From JAULUH01 sp032111745 (GTDB lineage Bacteria; Chloroflexota; Anaerolineae; JAAEKA01), in contig JAULUH010000211.1 in the NCBI GenBank assembly GCA_032111745.1, forward strand, positions 1 to 56,022: a stretch of 56,022 nucleotides of DNA, given 5' to 3'. Position numbers and translations under genes: made by a program. Positions 1 through 8,413 of the stretch are shown piece after piece. The notes under the pieces are model-generated. The model was given only the letters and a program-made list of their open reading frames with translations, did no database searches and was not told where the DNA came from. Within the stretch, counting starts at the first letter, position 1. The number at the start of each line of letters is the position of its first letter.

Positions 1-162
1 CCACTCTCCATCGAATGGGAAGATGCGGGCATGGAGCGGGAGTGGGGCGCCCAGGATGCTATCGCCTACGTGCGTCGCACCGCATTTCCGCCATCCCAGC
101 AGGCCTTCGACGATGCGTTCAAGAAGGACTTCGTCGCGCGGACGCAGGAAGGCCAGGCCTGA
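1..162 (+). CDS. Sugar phosphate isomerase/epimerase, C-terminal fragment
   Basis: Open from the first base in frame 1 and ending at TGA 160-162, so only the last 53 residues are present. The fragment starts P-L-S-I-E-W-E-D-A-G-M and continues with R-E-W-G-A and a Phe-Pro-Pro segment. This is the usual C-terminal end of AP endonuclease family 2 TIM-barrel sugar isomerases, where the Glu of the S-I-E-W strand lies near the metal site. It is the first gene of a + strand catabolic series, and the following dehydrogenase starts 63 bases later. Family assignment rests on the tail only; substrate cannot be told. Confidence 0.7.
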   Translation, partial: PLSIEWEDAGMEREWGAQDAIAYVRRTAFPPSQQAFDDAFKKDFVARTQEGQA

Positions 163-225
163 GGCGCGGCGCGCTTTGTCGCTGGCCGCCTGACGTCCGT
201 GACTACTACGCCAAAGGAGTTCGCA

Positions 226-1419
226 ATGAGCGAAGGAACTGGTTTTACCACGATGGCTGCCGGCACGACCGCTGGCGAGGCCCCGGAGGTTGGTGTCGGC
301 ATGCTGGGCTATGCCTTCATGGGCAAGGCCCACAGCAACGCCATGAAGAAGATCCCCTACATGATGTATCCGCCGGTGGCGATCCCCAAGCTGGTCGCCA
401 TCTCCGGCCGCGATGAGGCCGCGGTGGCCGAGGCCGCCAAGCGCTTCGGCTACCAGAAGTACTACACCGATTGGCGCGCCATGCTGGAGGACCCCGACGT
501 CCAGCTCCTGGACAACGGCGGGCCGAACAACCTGCACGCCGAGCCGTCCATCCTGGCCGCTCAGTTGGGCAAGCACGTGCTGTGCGAGAAGCCCCTGGCC
601 CGCACGGCGGCTGAAGCCAGGGAGATGTGGCAGGCGGTGGACAAGGCCGGGGTCAAGCACATGGTGGCGTTCAACTACCGCTTCGTCCCCGCCGTGCGCA
701 TGATCCGAGACCTGATCGACCAGGGCCGCTTTGGCCGCATCTACCACTTCCGGGCCGTCTATCTCCAGGAGTGGATCATGCCCCACTACGGCCAGTCCAT
801 GATCTGGCGCCTGGACAAGCAGGCGGCCGGCAGCGGTGCCCTGGGCGACCTGGGGGCCCACATCATCGACCTGGCCCACTACCTGGTGGGTGGCTTCAAG
901 AGCGTCAGCGGCCTGGCCACGACCTTCGTCAAGGAGCGCGCCACGGATGGCGGCGCCAAGGGCGTGGTGGACGTGGACGATGCGTTCGTGGCCGCCGTGG
1001 AGTTCGAAAACGGCGCCATCGGCTCGGTGGAGAGCACCCGTTTCGCGGCCGGTCGCAAGAACTTCAACTGCTTCGAGATCAACGCCGAGAAGGGCTCGGT
1101 GCGCTTCAACCTGGAGCGCATGAACGAGGCGGAGGTCTTCTGGGTGGGCGAGGATCCTAAGGCCACCCAGGGCTTCCACAATGTGCTGGTGTCCGAGGGC
1201 CATCATCCCTGGTGGGATCACTGGTGGCCCCAGGGCCATATCATCGGCTGGGAACACACCTTCGTCCACGAGATCAACCACCTGCTGGACGCCATCGTCA
1301 ACGACAAGCCCGTGGGTCCTCACGGTGCTACCTTCGAGGACGGCTACCGCTGCGCCGTGGTCTGCGATGCCATTTTGGAGTCCGCGCAGAAGCGCAAGAC
1401 CGTCGACGTCAAGTACTGA
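226..1419 (+). CDS. Gfo/Idh/MocA family NAD(P)-dependent sugar dehydrogenase
   Basis: 397 residues. An N-terminal Rossmann fold has the glycine-rich loop G-V-G-M-L-G-Y-A-F-M-G at about 22-33, the family signature E-K-P at 121-123 (the Lys is the usual catalytic residue) and the G-D-L-G-A-H motif at 207-212 carrying the active-site His. The C-terminal half is the alpha/beta substrate domain. Members oxidise or reduce sugars, inositols and sugar acids. The ATG at 226 is preferred to the in-frame GTG at 199 because AAAGGAG lies at 213-219, six bases upstream. It sits between an isomerase and xylose-type genes, so a sugar substrate is likely; which one cannot be read from the sequence. Confidence 0.93.
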   Translation: MSEGTGFTTMAAGTTAGEAPEVGVGMLGYAFMGKAHSNAMKKIPYMMYPPVAIPKLVAISGRDEAAVAEAAKRFGYQKYYTDWRAMLEDPDVQLLDNGGPNNLHAEPSILAAQLGKHVLCEKPLARTAAEAREMWQAVDKAGVKHMVAFNYRFVPAVRMIRDLIDQGRFGRIYHFRAVYLQEWIMPHYGQSMIWRLDKQAAGSGALGDLGAHIIDLAHYLVGGFKSVSGLATTFVKERATDGGAKGVVDVDDAFVAAVEFENGAIGSVESTRFAAGRKNFNCFEINAEKGSVRFNLERMNEAEVFWVGEDPKATQGFHNVLVSEGHHPWWDHWWPQGHIIGWEHTFVHEINHLLDAIVNDKPVGPHGATFEDGYRCAVVCDAILESAQKRKTVDVKY

Positions 1420-1429
1420 GTCTCTCCCC

Positions 1430-1492
1430 GGTTCGTAGTGATGGCTTTGGCCGTCTCTGCTTCCGTGACGACTGAAGTCGTCACTACGAACC
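1430..1492. repeat. Palindromic intergenic repeat, copy 1
   Basis: Perfect 12-base inverted arms, GGTTCGTAGTGA at 1430-1441 and TCACTACGAACC at 1481-1492. Inside are smaller palindromes, GGCTTTGGCC near 1443 and GACTGAAGTC near 1470. A second copy follows 16 bases later, and the GGCTTTGGCC core recurs near 29681 and 56011. Confidence 0.85.
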
Positions 1493-1508
1493 AAGAGGCC
1501 ATGTTCCG

Positions 1509-1571
1509 GGCTCGTAGTGACGGCTTTGGCCGTCTCCGGTCTTGTGATGACTGATGTCGTCACCACGAACC
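1509..1571. repeat. Palindromic intergenic repeat, copy 2
   Basis: Diverged direct copy of the 1430-1492 element: arm GCTCGTAGTGA at 1510-1520, the same GGCTTTGGCCGTCTC core near 1522, and closing arm TCACCACGAACC at 1560-1571. It ends 10 bases before the ribosome binding site of the next gene, so the pair lies in the leader between the dehydrogenase and the small membrane protein. Confidence 0.8.
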
Positions 1572-1589
1572 GACCAATCTGGAGGCCCT

Positions 1590-2039
1590 ATGCAGAAGCG
1601 ACGTGCCCACGTGCCCAAGGGACTGCCCATAGCCGCCGTCATCCTGCTGGTGTTGGGGCTGATAGCCATTCCGTTGATCCAGAGCCTGGCTACCCCCGAG
1701 CAGCTGGCGAGGAACGTGTTGCTGAACGCCATCCCGTTCATCCTTGTCTTCGTCGCCATCATCCTGGCCTACATCTCGGTGATCTGGCTGGTAGCCAGCG
1801 CACTCAACGACCAGATCGACGCGCGCCTGCAGCGCAACGTCGAACGCATCATCATTGCCGGCATCCTCCTGGGCATCTTCGGCATGTTCCAGCCCTGGGT
1901 GATGGGCTTCTACACATGGGGCTTTGTCCTATTGCTGCTCTCCACCCTGTCCTATATCCTGTGGAGCCACGTGCGGCCCCGGGCCATCGCACCTATGCCC
2001 GCCGAGGGTGTCTCGGCCAGTGAGGTCGTCTCGCCCTAG
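1590..2039 (+). CDS. Small multi-pass membrane protein of unknown function
   Basis: 149 residues from ATG 1590, preceded by GGAGG at 1581-1585; an earlier in-frame start at 1554 lies inside the repeat and has no ribosome site. Four hydrophobic stretches (about 12-30, 47-71, 86-104, 108-127) predict a four-helix inner-membrane protein. A charged amphipathic segment separates helices 2 and 3 and the tail is Pro/Ala-rich. No motif was recognised. Its position between a sugar dehydrogenase and xylulokinase suggests an accessory role in the same cluster, but nothing in the sequence proves it. Confidence 0.75.
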   Translation: MQKRRAHVPKGLPIAAVILLVLGLIAIPLIQSLATPEQLARNVLLNAIPFILVFVAIILAYISVIWLVASALNDQIDARLQRNVERIIIAGILLGIFGMFQPWVMGFYTWGFVLLLLSTLSYILWSHVRPRAIAPMPAEGVSASEVVSP

Positions 2040-2141
2040 CATTGGACGGCCGCAGGTGCCGGCGACGTTCTCGCCTCCGCTGTCGTCCGGCCCGCGCGGG
2101 TCCATATCCAATCCCCCCATGCCTGGAGACTGAGCGTAACC

Positions 2142-3662
2142 ATGGCTGCAAAGAGATTTCTCCTGGGCCTCGACATCTCCACCACCGGCGCCAAGGCCCT
2201 GCTGGTGGACAATAGCGGCGCCGTGATCGGCAGCGCCAGCCACCCCCTGACCCTTTCCACCCCGCGCCCCTTGTGGTCGGAACAGAACCCCGAGGACTGG
2301 TGGGCCGGCATGGCGGCCAGCATTCGCCAGCTCCTCAAAGAGCAGGGGGTGGACGGAGCCGACATCGCCGCCATCGGCCTCACGGGCCAGATGCATGGCC
2401 TGGTGCTCCTGGACGGGGACGGCCAGGTGTTGCGCCCGGCCATCCTGTGGAACGACCAGCGCACCGGGCCGCAGTGCGACGAGATCCGCCGCCGCCTGGG
2501 CAAAGCCCACCTGATCCAGGTCACCGGCAACGATGCCCTGCCCGGCTTCACCGCCTCTAAGATCCTGTGGGTGCAACAGAACGAGCCCGACGTCTATGCC
2601 CGGGCGCGGCATGTATTATTACCCAAGGACTACATCCGGCTGCGCCTCACCGGCGACTATGCCATGGACAAGGCCGATGGCTCGGGCACCCAGCTGTTTG
2701 ACCTGCGGGCGCGCACCTGGTCAGCGGACATGCTGAAGGCCCTGGACATCCCCCCCGCCTGGCTGCCCCGCACCTTCGAAGGTCCGGAGGTTACCGGCCG
2801 CGTGTCGGCGGCTGCGGCGGCCGAAACTGGCCTGGCCGCCGGCACGCCCGTGGTGGGTGGCGGCGGCGACCAGGCCGCCCAGGCTACCGGGGTCGGCGTC
2901 GTGGAGCCTGGCATCGTCGCCCTGACCCTCGGCACCTCGGGCGTGGTCTTCGCCGCTACCGCCGCTCCCCTGATCGAGCCGGAGGGGCGCTTGCACGCCT
3001 TTTGCCACGCCCTGCCCGGCCACTGGCACTTAATGGGCGTGATGCTAAGCGCGGCCGGCAGCCTGGCCTGGCATCGCGACACCCTGGCCCCCGGCCTGAG
3101 CTTCGACGACCTGGTCGCCGAGGCCGTGGAGGTGCCCCCAGGTAGCGAGGGGCTCCTCTTCCTGCCCTACCTGACCGGCGAGCGCACGCCCCATCCCGAC
3201 CCCCTGGCGCGCGGGGCCTGGGTTGGCCTGACCATCCGGCACGCCCGGCCGCACATGACCCGGGCTGTTCTGGAGGGGGTGGCCTTCGGCATCAAGGACA
3301 GCTTCACCCTGATCCAGCAGGCCGGCCTGGGGACAATCGCCCAGGTACGCGTGTCTGGCGGCGGAGCCAAGAGCCCGCTGTGGCGCCAGATCATGGCCGA
3401 TGTATTGGGCGCAGAGCTGGTGACCGTCAATACCACCGAAGGTGCAGCCTACGGCGCGGCGCTGTTGGCCGCGGTTGCCGCCGGCGTCTACGCCGACGTG
3501 CCCGAGGCCTGTGCGGCCACCATCCGGGTCACCGGGCGCACCGAGCCGGGCGCCAACATGGCCGCCTACGCCGAGTTCTATCCGCTCTACCGGGCGCTCT
3601 ATCCGGCGCTGGCCGCCGAATTCCGCGGCCTCAACGACGCGGTCGAGCGAGGCTATCGCTAA
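2142..3662 (+). CDS. xylB: Xylulokinase
   Basis: 506 residues, a normal length for FGGY carbohydrate kinases. It phosphorylates D-xylulose to xylulose 5-phosphate with ATP. The N-terminal phosphate-binding strand L-G-L-D-I-S-T-T-G has Asp at 11. It shares with Escherichia coli XylB the blocks P-L-W-S-E-Q, G-Q-M-H-G, A-I-L-W-N-D-Q-R, P-G-F-T-A-x-K and L-L-P-K-D-Y. The catalytic base region G-G-G-G-D-Q-A-A is at 239-246, and the nucleotide domain has L-G-T-S-G-V and S-G-G-G-A-K. The Gly-Gln-Met-His-Gly block favours xylulokinase over glycerol or gluconate kinases. Xylose isomerase follows 32 bases downstream. The ribosome site is weak (GGAG about 15 bases upstream). Confidence 0.95.
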   Translation: MAAKRFLLGLDISTTGAKALLVDNSGAVIGSASHPLTLSTPRPLWSEQNPEDWWAGMAASIRQLLKEQGVDGADIAAIGLTGQMHGLVLLDGDGQVLRPAILWNDQRTGPQCDEIRRRLGKAHLIQVTGNDALPGFTASKILWVQQNEPDVYARARHVLLPKDYIRLRLTGDYAMDKADGSGTQLFDLRARTWSADMLKALDIPPAWLPRTFEGPEVTGRVSAAAAAETGLAAGTPVVGGGGDQAAQATGVGVVEPGIVALTLGTSGVVFAATAAPLIEPEGRLHAFCHALPGHWHLMGVMLSAAGSLAWHRDTLAPGLSFDDLVAEAVEVPPGSEGLLFLPYLTGERTPHPDPLARGAWVGLTIRHARPHMTRAVLEGVAFGIKDSFTLIQQAGLGTIAQVRVSGGGAKSPLWRQIMADVLGAELVTVNTTEGAAYGAALLAAVAAGVYADVPEACAATIRVTGRTEPGANMAAYAEFYPLYRALYPALAAEFRGLNDAVERGYR

Positions 3663-3694
3663 CCGGGCCGGCAAGCATCCCAGCGAGGTCTGTC

Positions 3695-4729
3695 ATGGAT
3701 AACAAATACGGATACCGGTTTTCCTTTGGGCCCTGGAACATCCACGAGGGCGCCGATCCCTTCGGCCCCCCGGTGCGGCCGTCGGTGCCCTTTGCCCAAA
3801 AGCTGGCCACCCTGAAGGCCCTGGGCTTCGACGCCATGCAGTTCCACGACGACGACGCGGTGCCGAAGCTGGACGATCTATCGCCGGCCCAGATTGCCGA
3901 GCAGGCCCGGGCCATGCGCCGCCTGCTGGAGGACCAGGGCCTGGTAGCGGAGTTCGTGGCCCCGCGGCTGTGGGAGCATCCGGCCACCGTCGACGGCGGC
4001 TTCACCGCCAACGACGCTAAGGCCCGCGCCTACGCCCTGGAGCGCGCTAAGAGGGCGGCCGATATCGGCCGCGAGATGGGCTGTAACCTGATGGTCCTAT
4101 GGCTGGCGCGCGAAGGCAGCTACCTGCGCGAGGCCAAGGACGCCGTGCTGGCTACCCACCGCCTGCTGGAGGCCGTCAACACGCTGCTGGACCACGACAA
4201 AGCGCTGCGCATTGCGCTGGAGCCCAAGCCCAACGAGCCCATGGACCTGGCCTACCTGCCCACCATCGGCCACGCGCTGGCGTTGGGTTTCCAGGCGCAA
4301 GATCCCGGCCGGGTGGGCACCCTGGTGGAGTCGGCCCACGCCGTGCTGGCCGGCCTGGATCCGGCCGACGAGATGAGCTTTGCCCTGGCCTTCGGCAAGC
4401 TGTGGAGCGTCCACCTGAACGACCAGAACGGCCTCAAGTACGACCAGGACCGCACCTTCGGCGCGGTGGATCTGCGCCGCGCCTTCAACCAGGTGCGGGT
4501 GCTGGACGAGAACGGCTACTATGACGCCGGCATGGTGGGCCTGGACGTCAAGGCGTTGCGCACGCAGCCGGCCGAGCTGGCTACCAAGCACCTGCGCAAT
4601 AGCCTGCAGGTCTTCCTGCGCCTGGTGGGCGTGGTGCGCTCCCTCGATCGGGAGCGGCTGGAGAGCCTGCGCCAGGCGCGCGACTACGAGGAAATCGACT
4701 GGCTGATCCTCAATGCCCTGATGGGATAG
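3695..4729 (+). CDS. xylA: Xylose isomerase (actinobacterial-like, short form)
   Basis: 344 residues, shorter than the roughly 390 of Streptomyces enzymes. TIM barrel with the xylose isomerase signatures: F-S-F-G-P-W near 9, F-H-D-D-D with the catalytic His51 and Asp54, D-G-G-F-T-A-N-D near 100, A-L-E-P-K-P-N-E-P with metal ligand Glu176, E-S-A-H with ligands near 212-215, and L-N-D-Q-N-G-L-K-Y-D-Q-D near 241 carrying the second metal site. It converts D-xylose to D-xylulose for the adjacent xylB product. ATG 3695 is chosen because an upstream extension would overlap xylB and is not homologous. An AGCGAGG sequence lies about 8 bases upstream. Another aldose substrate is possible given the short length. 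Confidence 0.92.
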   Translation: MDNKYGYRFSFGPWNIHEGADPFGPPVRPSVPFAQKLATLKALGFDAMQFHDDDAVPKLDDLSPAQIAEQARAMRRLLEDQGLVAEFVAPRLWEHPATVDGGFTANDAKARAYALERAKRAADIGREMGCNLMVLWLAREGSYLREAKDAVLATHRLLEAVNTLLDHDKALRIALEPKPNEPMDLAYLPTIGHALALGFQAQDPGRVGTLVESAHAVLAGLDPADEMSFALAFGKLWSVHLNDQNGLKYDQDRTFGAVDLRRAFNQVRVLDENGYYDAGMVGLDVKALRTQPAELATKHLRNSLQVFLRLVGVVRSLDRERLESLRQARDYEEIDWLILNALMG

Positions 4730-4757
4730 CGGGCGGTCGCAAGGAGGCGATCCGGGC

Positions 4758-6197
4758 ATGCATCGAGCACAATTTCAGTTTGAGATGATCCGCAGTGAGC
4801 TGGAGGAGATCGTGGGGCTCGGCCATGTGCGGGTGGACGAGCCCTCCAAGCTGGTGTATTCCACCGACTGGTCCTGGATGCCCCAGATGTGGCTGGATCG
4901 CGGGGAGGTCCTGGTGCCGCCGGACTACATCGTGCATCCGGGCTCGGCCGAAGAGATCTCCGAGATCATGGACGTGGCCAACAAGTACCGCATCCCCGTG
5001 GTCCCATGGGGCGGCGGGTCAGGCACCCAGGGTGGTGCCCTGCCCATCTACGGGGGCATCCTCCTGGACATGAAGCGCATGGACAGGATCGTCGAGATCG
5101 ACGAGGTGTCGCTGACCGTGACTGCCGAGGCCGGCATCAACGGCGAGCAGCTGGAGTGGGCGTTGCACGACAAGGGGCTGATGCTGCCCCACTATGCGGC
5201 GGCGTCGCGCTGCGCCACCCTGGGCGGTTACCTGGCGCCGCGGGGCACGGGTACCATTAGCACCAAGTACGGCAAGGCCGAGGATATGGTGATGAGCATG
5301 CAGATTGTGCTGCCGACGGGCGAGATCATCCGCACCGCGCCCGTGCCGCAGCACGCCGCCGGCCCGGACTGGCCCCGCCTGTTCCTGGGAGCCGAGGGCA
5401 CCTTTGGCGTGATCACCGAGGCCACCATGCAGGTGGACTACCTGCCCGAGGTCCAGCTGCTGCGGGCTATCCTCTTCGACGACCTGTCCAAAGCGCTGGA
5501 GGCCGGGCGGCGGATCATGACCCGCCGCCTGCATCCCTTCGTCATCCGCCTCTACGACCCCGAGTCGACGCGCACCCAGGTCAAGAAGGTGCTGGGGCTG
5601 GACTATGGCGGCGCCTACATGGTGATGGGCTTCGACGGCGACCCGGACATCGCGGCGCTGGAGGAGCGCAAGGCCCTGGAGATCTGCCAGGAGCTGGGCG
5701 GGCAGGACGTAGGCCGCGAGCCGGGCGAGACCTGGTGGCGGCACCGCTACGACTTCTACTATCCCCCGCTGAGCCTCAAGCTGCCCTGGATGTACGGCAC
5801 CACGGAGACGGTCACCACCTACGACAAGATCGAGAAGCTCTACTGGGCTGAGAAGCGCGCCGTGGAAGAGGGCTTCGCCGAGCACAACGTGAAGTTCATC
5901 GCCCATTTCTCCCATTGGTTCCATTGGGGCGTCATGCTCTACTCGCGCTTCATCGTCGAGGAGCCGCCCGCGGATGCGCAGGAGGCCCTGCAGCTGCACA
6001 ACCGGGTGTGGAACGCGGCCATGCAGGCCGTGATGGCCAATGGCGGCATGATCAACGAGCACCATGGCATCGGCCTCAAGCTGGGACGCTACATGCGCCG
6101 CCAGTACGGTGCGGCCTGGCCCTTCATGTTGCGGCTGAAAGACACGATCGATCCCAACGGCATCATGAACCCCGGCAAGGTCGGGTTCGGGGCCTAG
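4758..6197 (+). CDS. FAD-binding 2-hydroxyacid oxidase/dehydrogenase, GlcD-like
   Basis: 479 residues. The N-terminal half is a PCMH-type FAD domain with the P-W-G-G-G-S-G-T-Q-G-G pyrophosphate loop near 80-90. The C-terminal half is the FAD-oxidase C domain, ending in the E-H-H-G-I-G and P-N-G-I-M-N-P-G-K motifs typical of glycolate oxidase GlcD, D-lactate dehydrogenase and alkyl-DHAP synthase. An H-F-S-H-W-F-H segment near 380 may bind metal or substrate. It oxidises a 2-hydroxy acid and passes electrons to a partner; the iron-sulfur protein directly downstream (21-base gap) is the obvious partner. AAGGAGG at 4741-4747 supports ATG 4758. In this cluster the substrate is probably a sugar acid, by inference. 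Confidence 0.9.
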   Translation: MHRAQFQFEMIRSELEEIVGLGHVRVDEPSKLVYSTDWSWMPQMWLDRGEVLVPPDYIVHPGSAEEISEIMDVANKYRIPVVPWGGGSGTQGGALPIYGGILLDMKRMDRIVEIDEVSLTVTAEAGINGEQLEWALHDKGLMLPHYAAASRCATLGGYLAPRGTGTISTKYGKAEDMVMSMQIVLPTGEIIRTAPVPQHAAGPDWPRLFLGAEGTFGVITEATMQVDYLPEVQLLRAILFDDLSKALEAGRRIMTRRLHPFVIRLYDPESTRTQVKKVLGLDYGGAYMVMGFDGDPDIAALEERKALEICQELGGQDVGREPGETWWRHRYDFYYPPLSLKLPWMYGTTETVTTYDKIEKLYWAEKRAVEEGFAEHNVKFIAHFSHWFHWGVMLYSRFIVEEPPADAQEALQLHNRVWNAAMQAVMANGGMINEHHGIGLKLGRYMRRQYGAAWPFMLRLKDTIDPNGIMNPGKVGFGA

Positions 6198-6218
6198 CAA
6201 GGCACAGGGGAACAAGAC

Positions 6219-7316
6219 ATGGCAATCGAGAACGTCATCCTGGCGACCGACAACTGCCGCTACTGCCTGATGTGCCGGCACGTCTGCCCGGTGGGCCACC
6301 TCACCAGGCTGGAAACCCTGACCCCCCACGGCTGGGGCCTGACTATCGCCTCGGTGCGCCGGGGACAGCTGCAGTGGGATGCCGATACCGTGGGCGTGCT
6401 CTATCACTGTGCCGACTGCGGCACCTGCCGCTCCCACTGCGTCACCGACCAGCCCTTGCCCGAGGCCATCGCCGCGGCGCGGGCCGAGGTGGTGGCGCTG
6501 GGCCTGGCTCCGAACGCCGCGCACGAGGTGGCCGAGAAGCTGCTGCGCTGGGGCAATCCCTACAAGGCCCGCGCGGCCGAGCCGGCCAGGGACGAGGGCG
6601 ACGTGGCCTTGTTCGTCGGCGACGAGGCCCGGCACCGCTGGCCTTCGGCTCTGGACGCGGCCCTGAAGCTGCTGAAGGCCGCCGGGGTGGAGCCGGTGCT
6701 GATCGGCAACGGGCGCAACAACGGCTACCTCCCCAGTTCCCTGGGCTTTCCCGGCATCGCCCAGGACCTGGCCCGAGCCACCCTCGACGAACTGGCGGCC
6801 ACCGGCGCAACCAGGCTGCTGGTGCTCAGCCCCGGCGACCTCTTCGCCTTTCGCCAGCTCTATGGCGAGCGCCTCGGCCTGGACTGGCCGGAGGATGTGG
6901 TCGTCGAGGAGGTGGTGGAGTTCCTGGCCCGGCAGCTGGAGGCCGGCAGCCTTGCCCTGCGGCGCAGCGACGACGGCCAGGCCTACGCCTACGTCGATCC
7001 CACCCATACGGTGCGGGTGGAGGGCCGCTGGTGGGCACCCCGGAAACTGCTGGCCGCGGCGCTGGCGGGCGAGCCCAGAGAGCTGTTCTGGCGCCGGGAG
7101 CGGGCCCATCCCAGCGGTGCTACCGCCCTGCAGTTCACCCTGCCGCACATGGCCATGATGCTGGCGTCCGCCCGGCTGGAGGATGCCCGGCAGGCCGGCG
7201 CCCGCCTGATCGTCACCGAGGCGCCGGGTGACCTGGCCCAGCTGAGCCGCCTGGCCCCCAAGGCCGGGCTGCGGCTGCAAGGTCTATTCGAGTTGTTGGC
7301 TGAACGTCTGCCATAG
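6219..7316 (+). CDS. GlcF/HdrD-like iron-sulfur protein with cysteine-less CCG domains
   Basis: 365 residues. A ferredoxin-like N-terminus carries two complete 4Fe-4S sets: Cys13, 16, 19, 23 and Cys64, 67, 70, 74. The rest is recognisable as the two CCG (DUF224) modules of GlcF/HdrD by residue pattern, yet contains no cysteine at all. V-G-D (133-135) stands where V-G-C is expected, R-N-N-G (166-169) for a Cys-Cys-Gly, S-P-G-D (204-207) for C-P-G-C, D-P-T-H (260-263) for D-P-C-H, H-P-S-G (297-300) for C-C-G-G, and A-P-G-D (335-338) for C-P-G-C. It likely accepts electrons from the preceding flavoprotein through the two cubane clusters but cannot bind the usual CCG cluster. The frame is intact, so this is not a simple pseudogene. 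Confidence 0.88.
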   Translation: MAIENVILATDNCRYCLMCRHVCPVGHLTRLETLTPHGWGLTIASVRRGQLQWDADTVGVLYHCADCGTCRSHCVTDQPLPEAIAAARAEVVALGLAPNAAHEVAEKLLRWGNPYKARAAEPARDEGDVALFVGDEARHRWPSALDAALKLLKAAGVEPVLIGNGRNNGYLPSSLGFPGIAQDLARATLDELAATGATRLLVLSPGDLFAFRQLYGERLGLDWPEDVVVEEVVEFLARQLEAGSLALRRSDDGQAYAYVDPTHTVRVEGRWWAPRKLLAAALAGEPRELFWRRERAHPSGATALQFTLPHMAMMLASARLEDARQAGARLIVTEAPGDLAQLSRLAPKAGLRLQGLFELLAERLP

Positions 7317-7419
7317 CGCGGGATGGGCGCTTTCGCCTTTGGCGCCATCGCTTCCGGGATGCCCAGCCAGGGACCGCCTGTCCCGGGCACCCAGTATCAA
7401 GGATTTCAGGAGGTATACC

Positions 7420-8307
7420 ATGCATCTTTCCATGCACAACTGGATGCGAGCCGAGCCCATCGAGGTGACCGTGGCCCGGCTGGCCAAGTACGGGTACGAA
7501 AGCATCGAGATCAGCGGCGAGCCCTATCTCTACGACACCAAGCACGTGCGCCAGGTGCTCAAGGACAACGGCATCCGCTGCTGGGGCTCGGTGACCCTGA
7601 TGTTCGCCGGCCGCAACCTGCTGGCCAATGACGAGGCCGAGCGCGCCAGCTCGGTCCAGTACGTCAAGGACTGCGTCACCATGGTCAAGGAGCTGGACGG
7701 CCATGAGATGACCATCGTCCCCGGCACCGTGGGCAAGGTCACCCCCGATGCCACCCCGGAGGAGGAGTGGCAGTGGGCGGTGGACAGCATGAAGCAGATC
7801 TACGAGCACAGCCAGAAGGCGGGGGTGAAGCTGGCCGTGGAGCCCCTGAACCGCTTCGAGACCTATTTCGTCTCGCGGGCGGCCCAGGCCATGGCCCTGG
7901 CCAGGGCCACCGGCCCCGAGTGTGGGGTCTGCCTGGACGCCTTTCATGTGAACATCGAGGAGTCCGACGTCTACGAGGCGATCCGCTCGGCCAAGGGCAT
8001 GCTGGTGGACTTCCATGTGGCCGACAACAACCGCTTCGCCTGTGGCCTGGGCACCTATGACTGGGTCAAGATCGTGGCGACGTTGAAGGAGATCGGCTAC
8101 GACGGCGCACTGACCGTGGAGTTCGTAGCGCCGGTGGATCGCACGCCGGCCAACCCGTATCCAAACATGATCGAGACCAACCCGGTGGACATCAGCGAGG
8201 AGCAGCGCAAGTTCATCCAGGACCACGGCTCCAACCTGCTGACCGAGGAGTTTTACTCCGACCAGGTGCGCATTTGCGCGGAGACTTTGTTGCCGTTGAT
8301 CAAGTAG
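7420..8307 (+). CDS. Sugar phosphate isomerase/epimerase, ketose 3-epimerase-like
   Basis: 295 residues, AP endonuclease 2-type TIM barrel. The pattern fits the D-tagatose/D-psicose 3-epimerase group: A-V-E-P-L-N-R-F-E with the metal-binding catalytic Glu, C-L-D-A-F-H-V-N with the metal Asp and His, D-F-H-V-A-D-N-N-R with a further His, and L-T-V-E-F with the second catalytic Glu. ATG 7420 is preferred to an upstream start at 7339 because CAGGAGG lies at 7408-7414. There is a 103-base gap after the iron-sulfur gene and the tandem heptamer repeat follows. It probably interconverts ketoses or related polyhydroxy compounds; substrate unknown. Confidence 0.88.
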   Translation: MHLSMHNWMRAEPIEVTVARLAKYGYESIEISGEPYLYDTKHVRQVLKDNGIRCWGSVTLMFAGRNLLANDEAERASSVQYVKDCVTMVKELDGHEMTIVPGTVGKVTPDATPEEEWQWAVDSMKQIYEHSQKAGVKLAVEPLNRFETYFVSRAAQAMALARATGPECGVCLDAFHVNIEESDVYEAIRSAKGMLVDFHVADNNRFACGLGTYDWVKIVATLKEIGYDGALTVEFVAPVDRTPANPYPNMIETNPVDISEEQRKFIQDHGSNLLTEEFYSDQVRICAETLLPLIK

Positions 8308-8311
8308 TGGT

Positions 8312-8346
8312 GATCGGTAATCGGTGATCGGTCATCGGTGAGCGGA
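8312..8346. repeat. Tandem heptamer repeat
   Basis: Four successive seven-base units of the form NATCGGT (GATCGGT, AATCGGT, GATCGGT, CATCGGT) at 8312-8339, then a degenerate fifth, GAGCGGA. It starts four bases after the preceding stop codon. Looser copies of GATCGGAGATTGG follow to about 8380. Confidence 0.75.
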
Positions 8347-8413
8347 GGACAGGGATCAGAGGTTGGAGATCGGAGATTGGGCTTCTGGTCTCTGTCCTGG
8401 TGAGTTGAGTGCC

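Noticed and set aside
5019..7280. 753-codon open frame on the minus strand
   Set aside because: It lies opposite the GlcD- and GlcF-like genes, has low-complexity Gly/Gln/His/Leu-rich composition and no recognisable domain. GC-rich coding DNA commonly yields such antisense frames.
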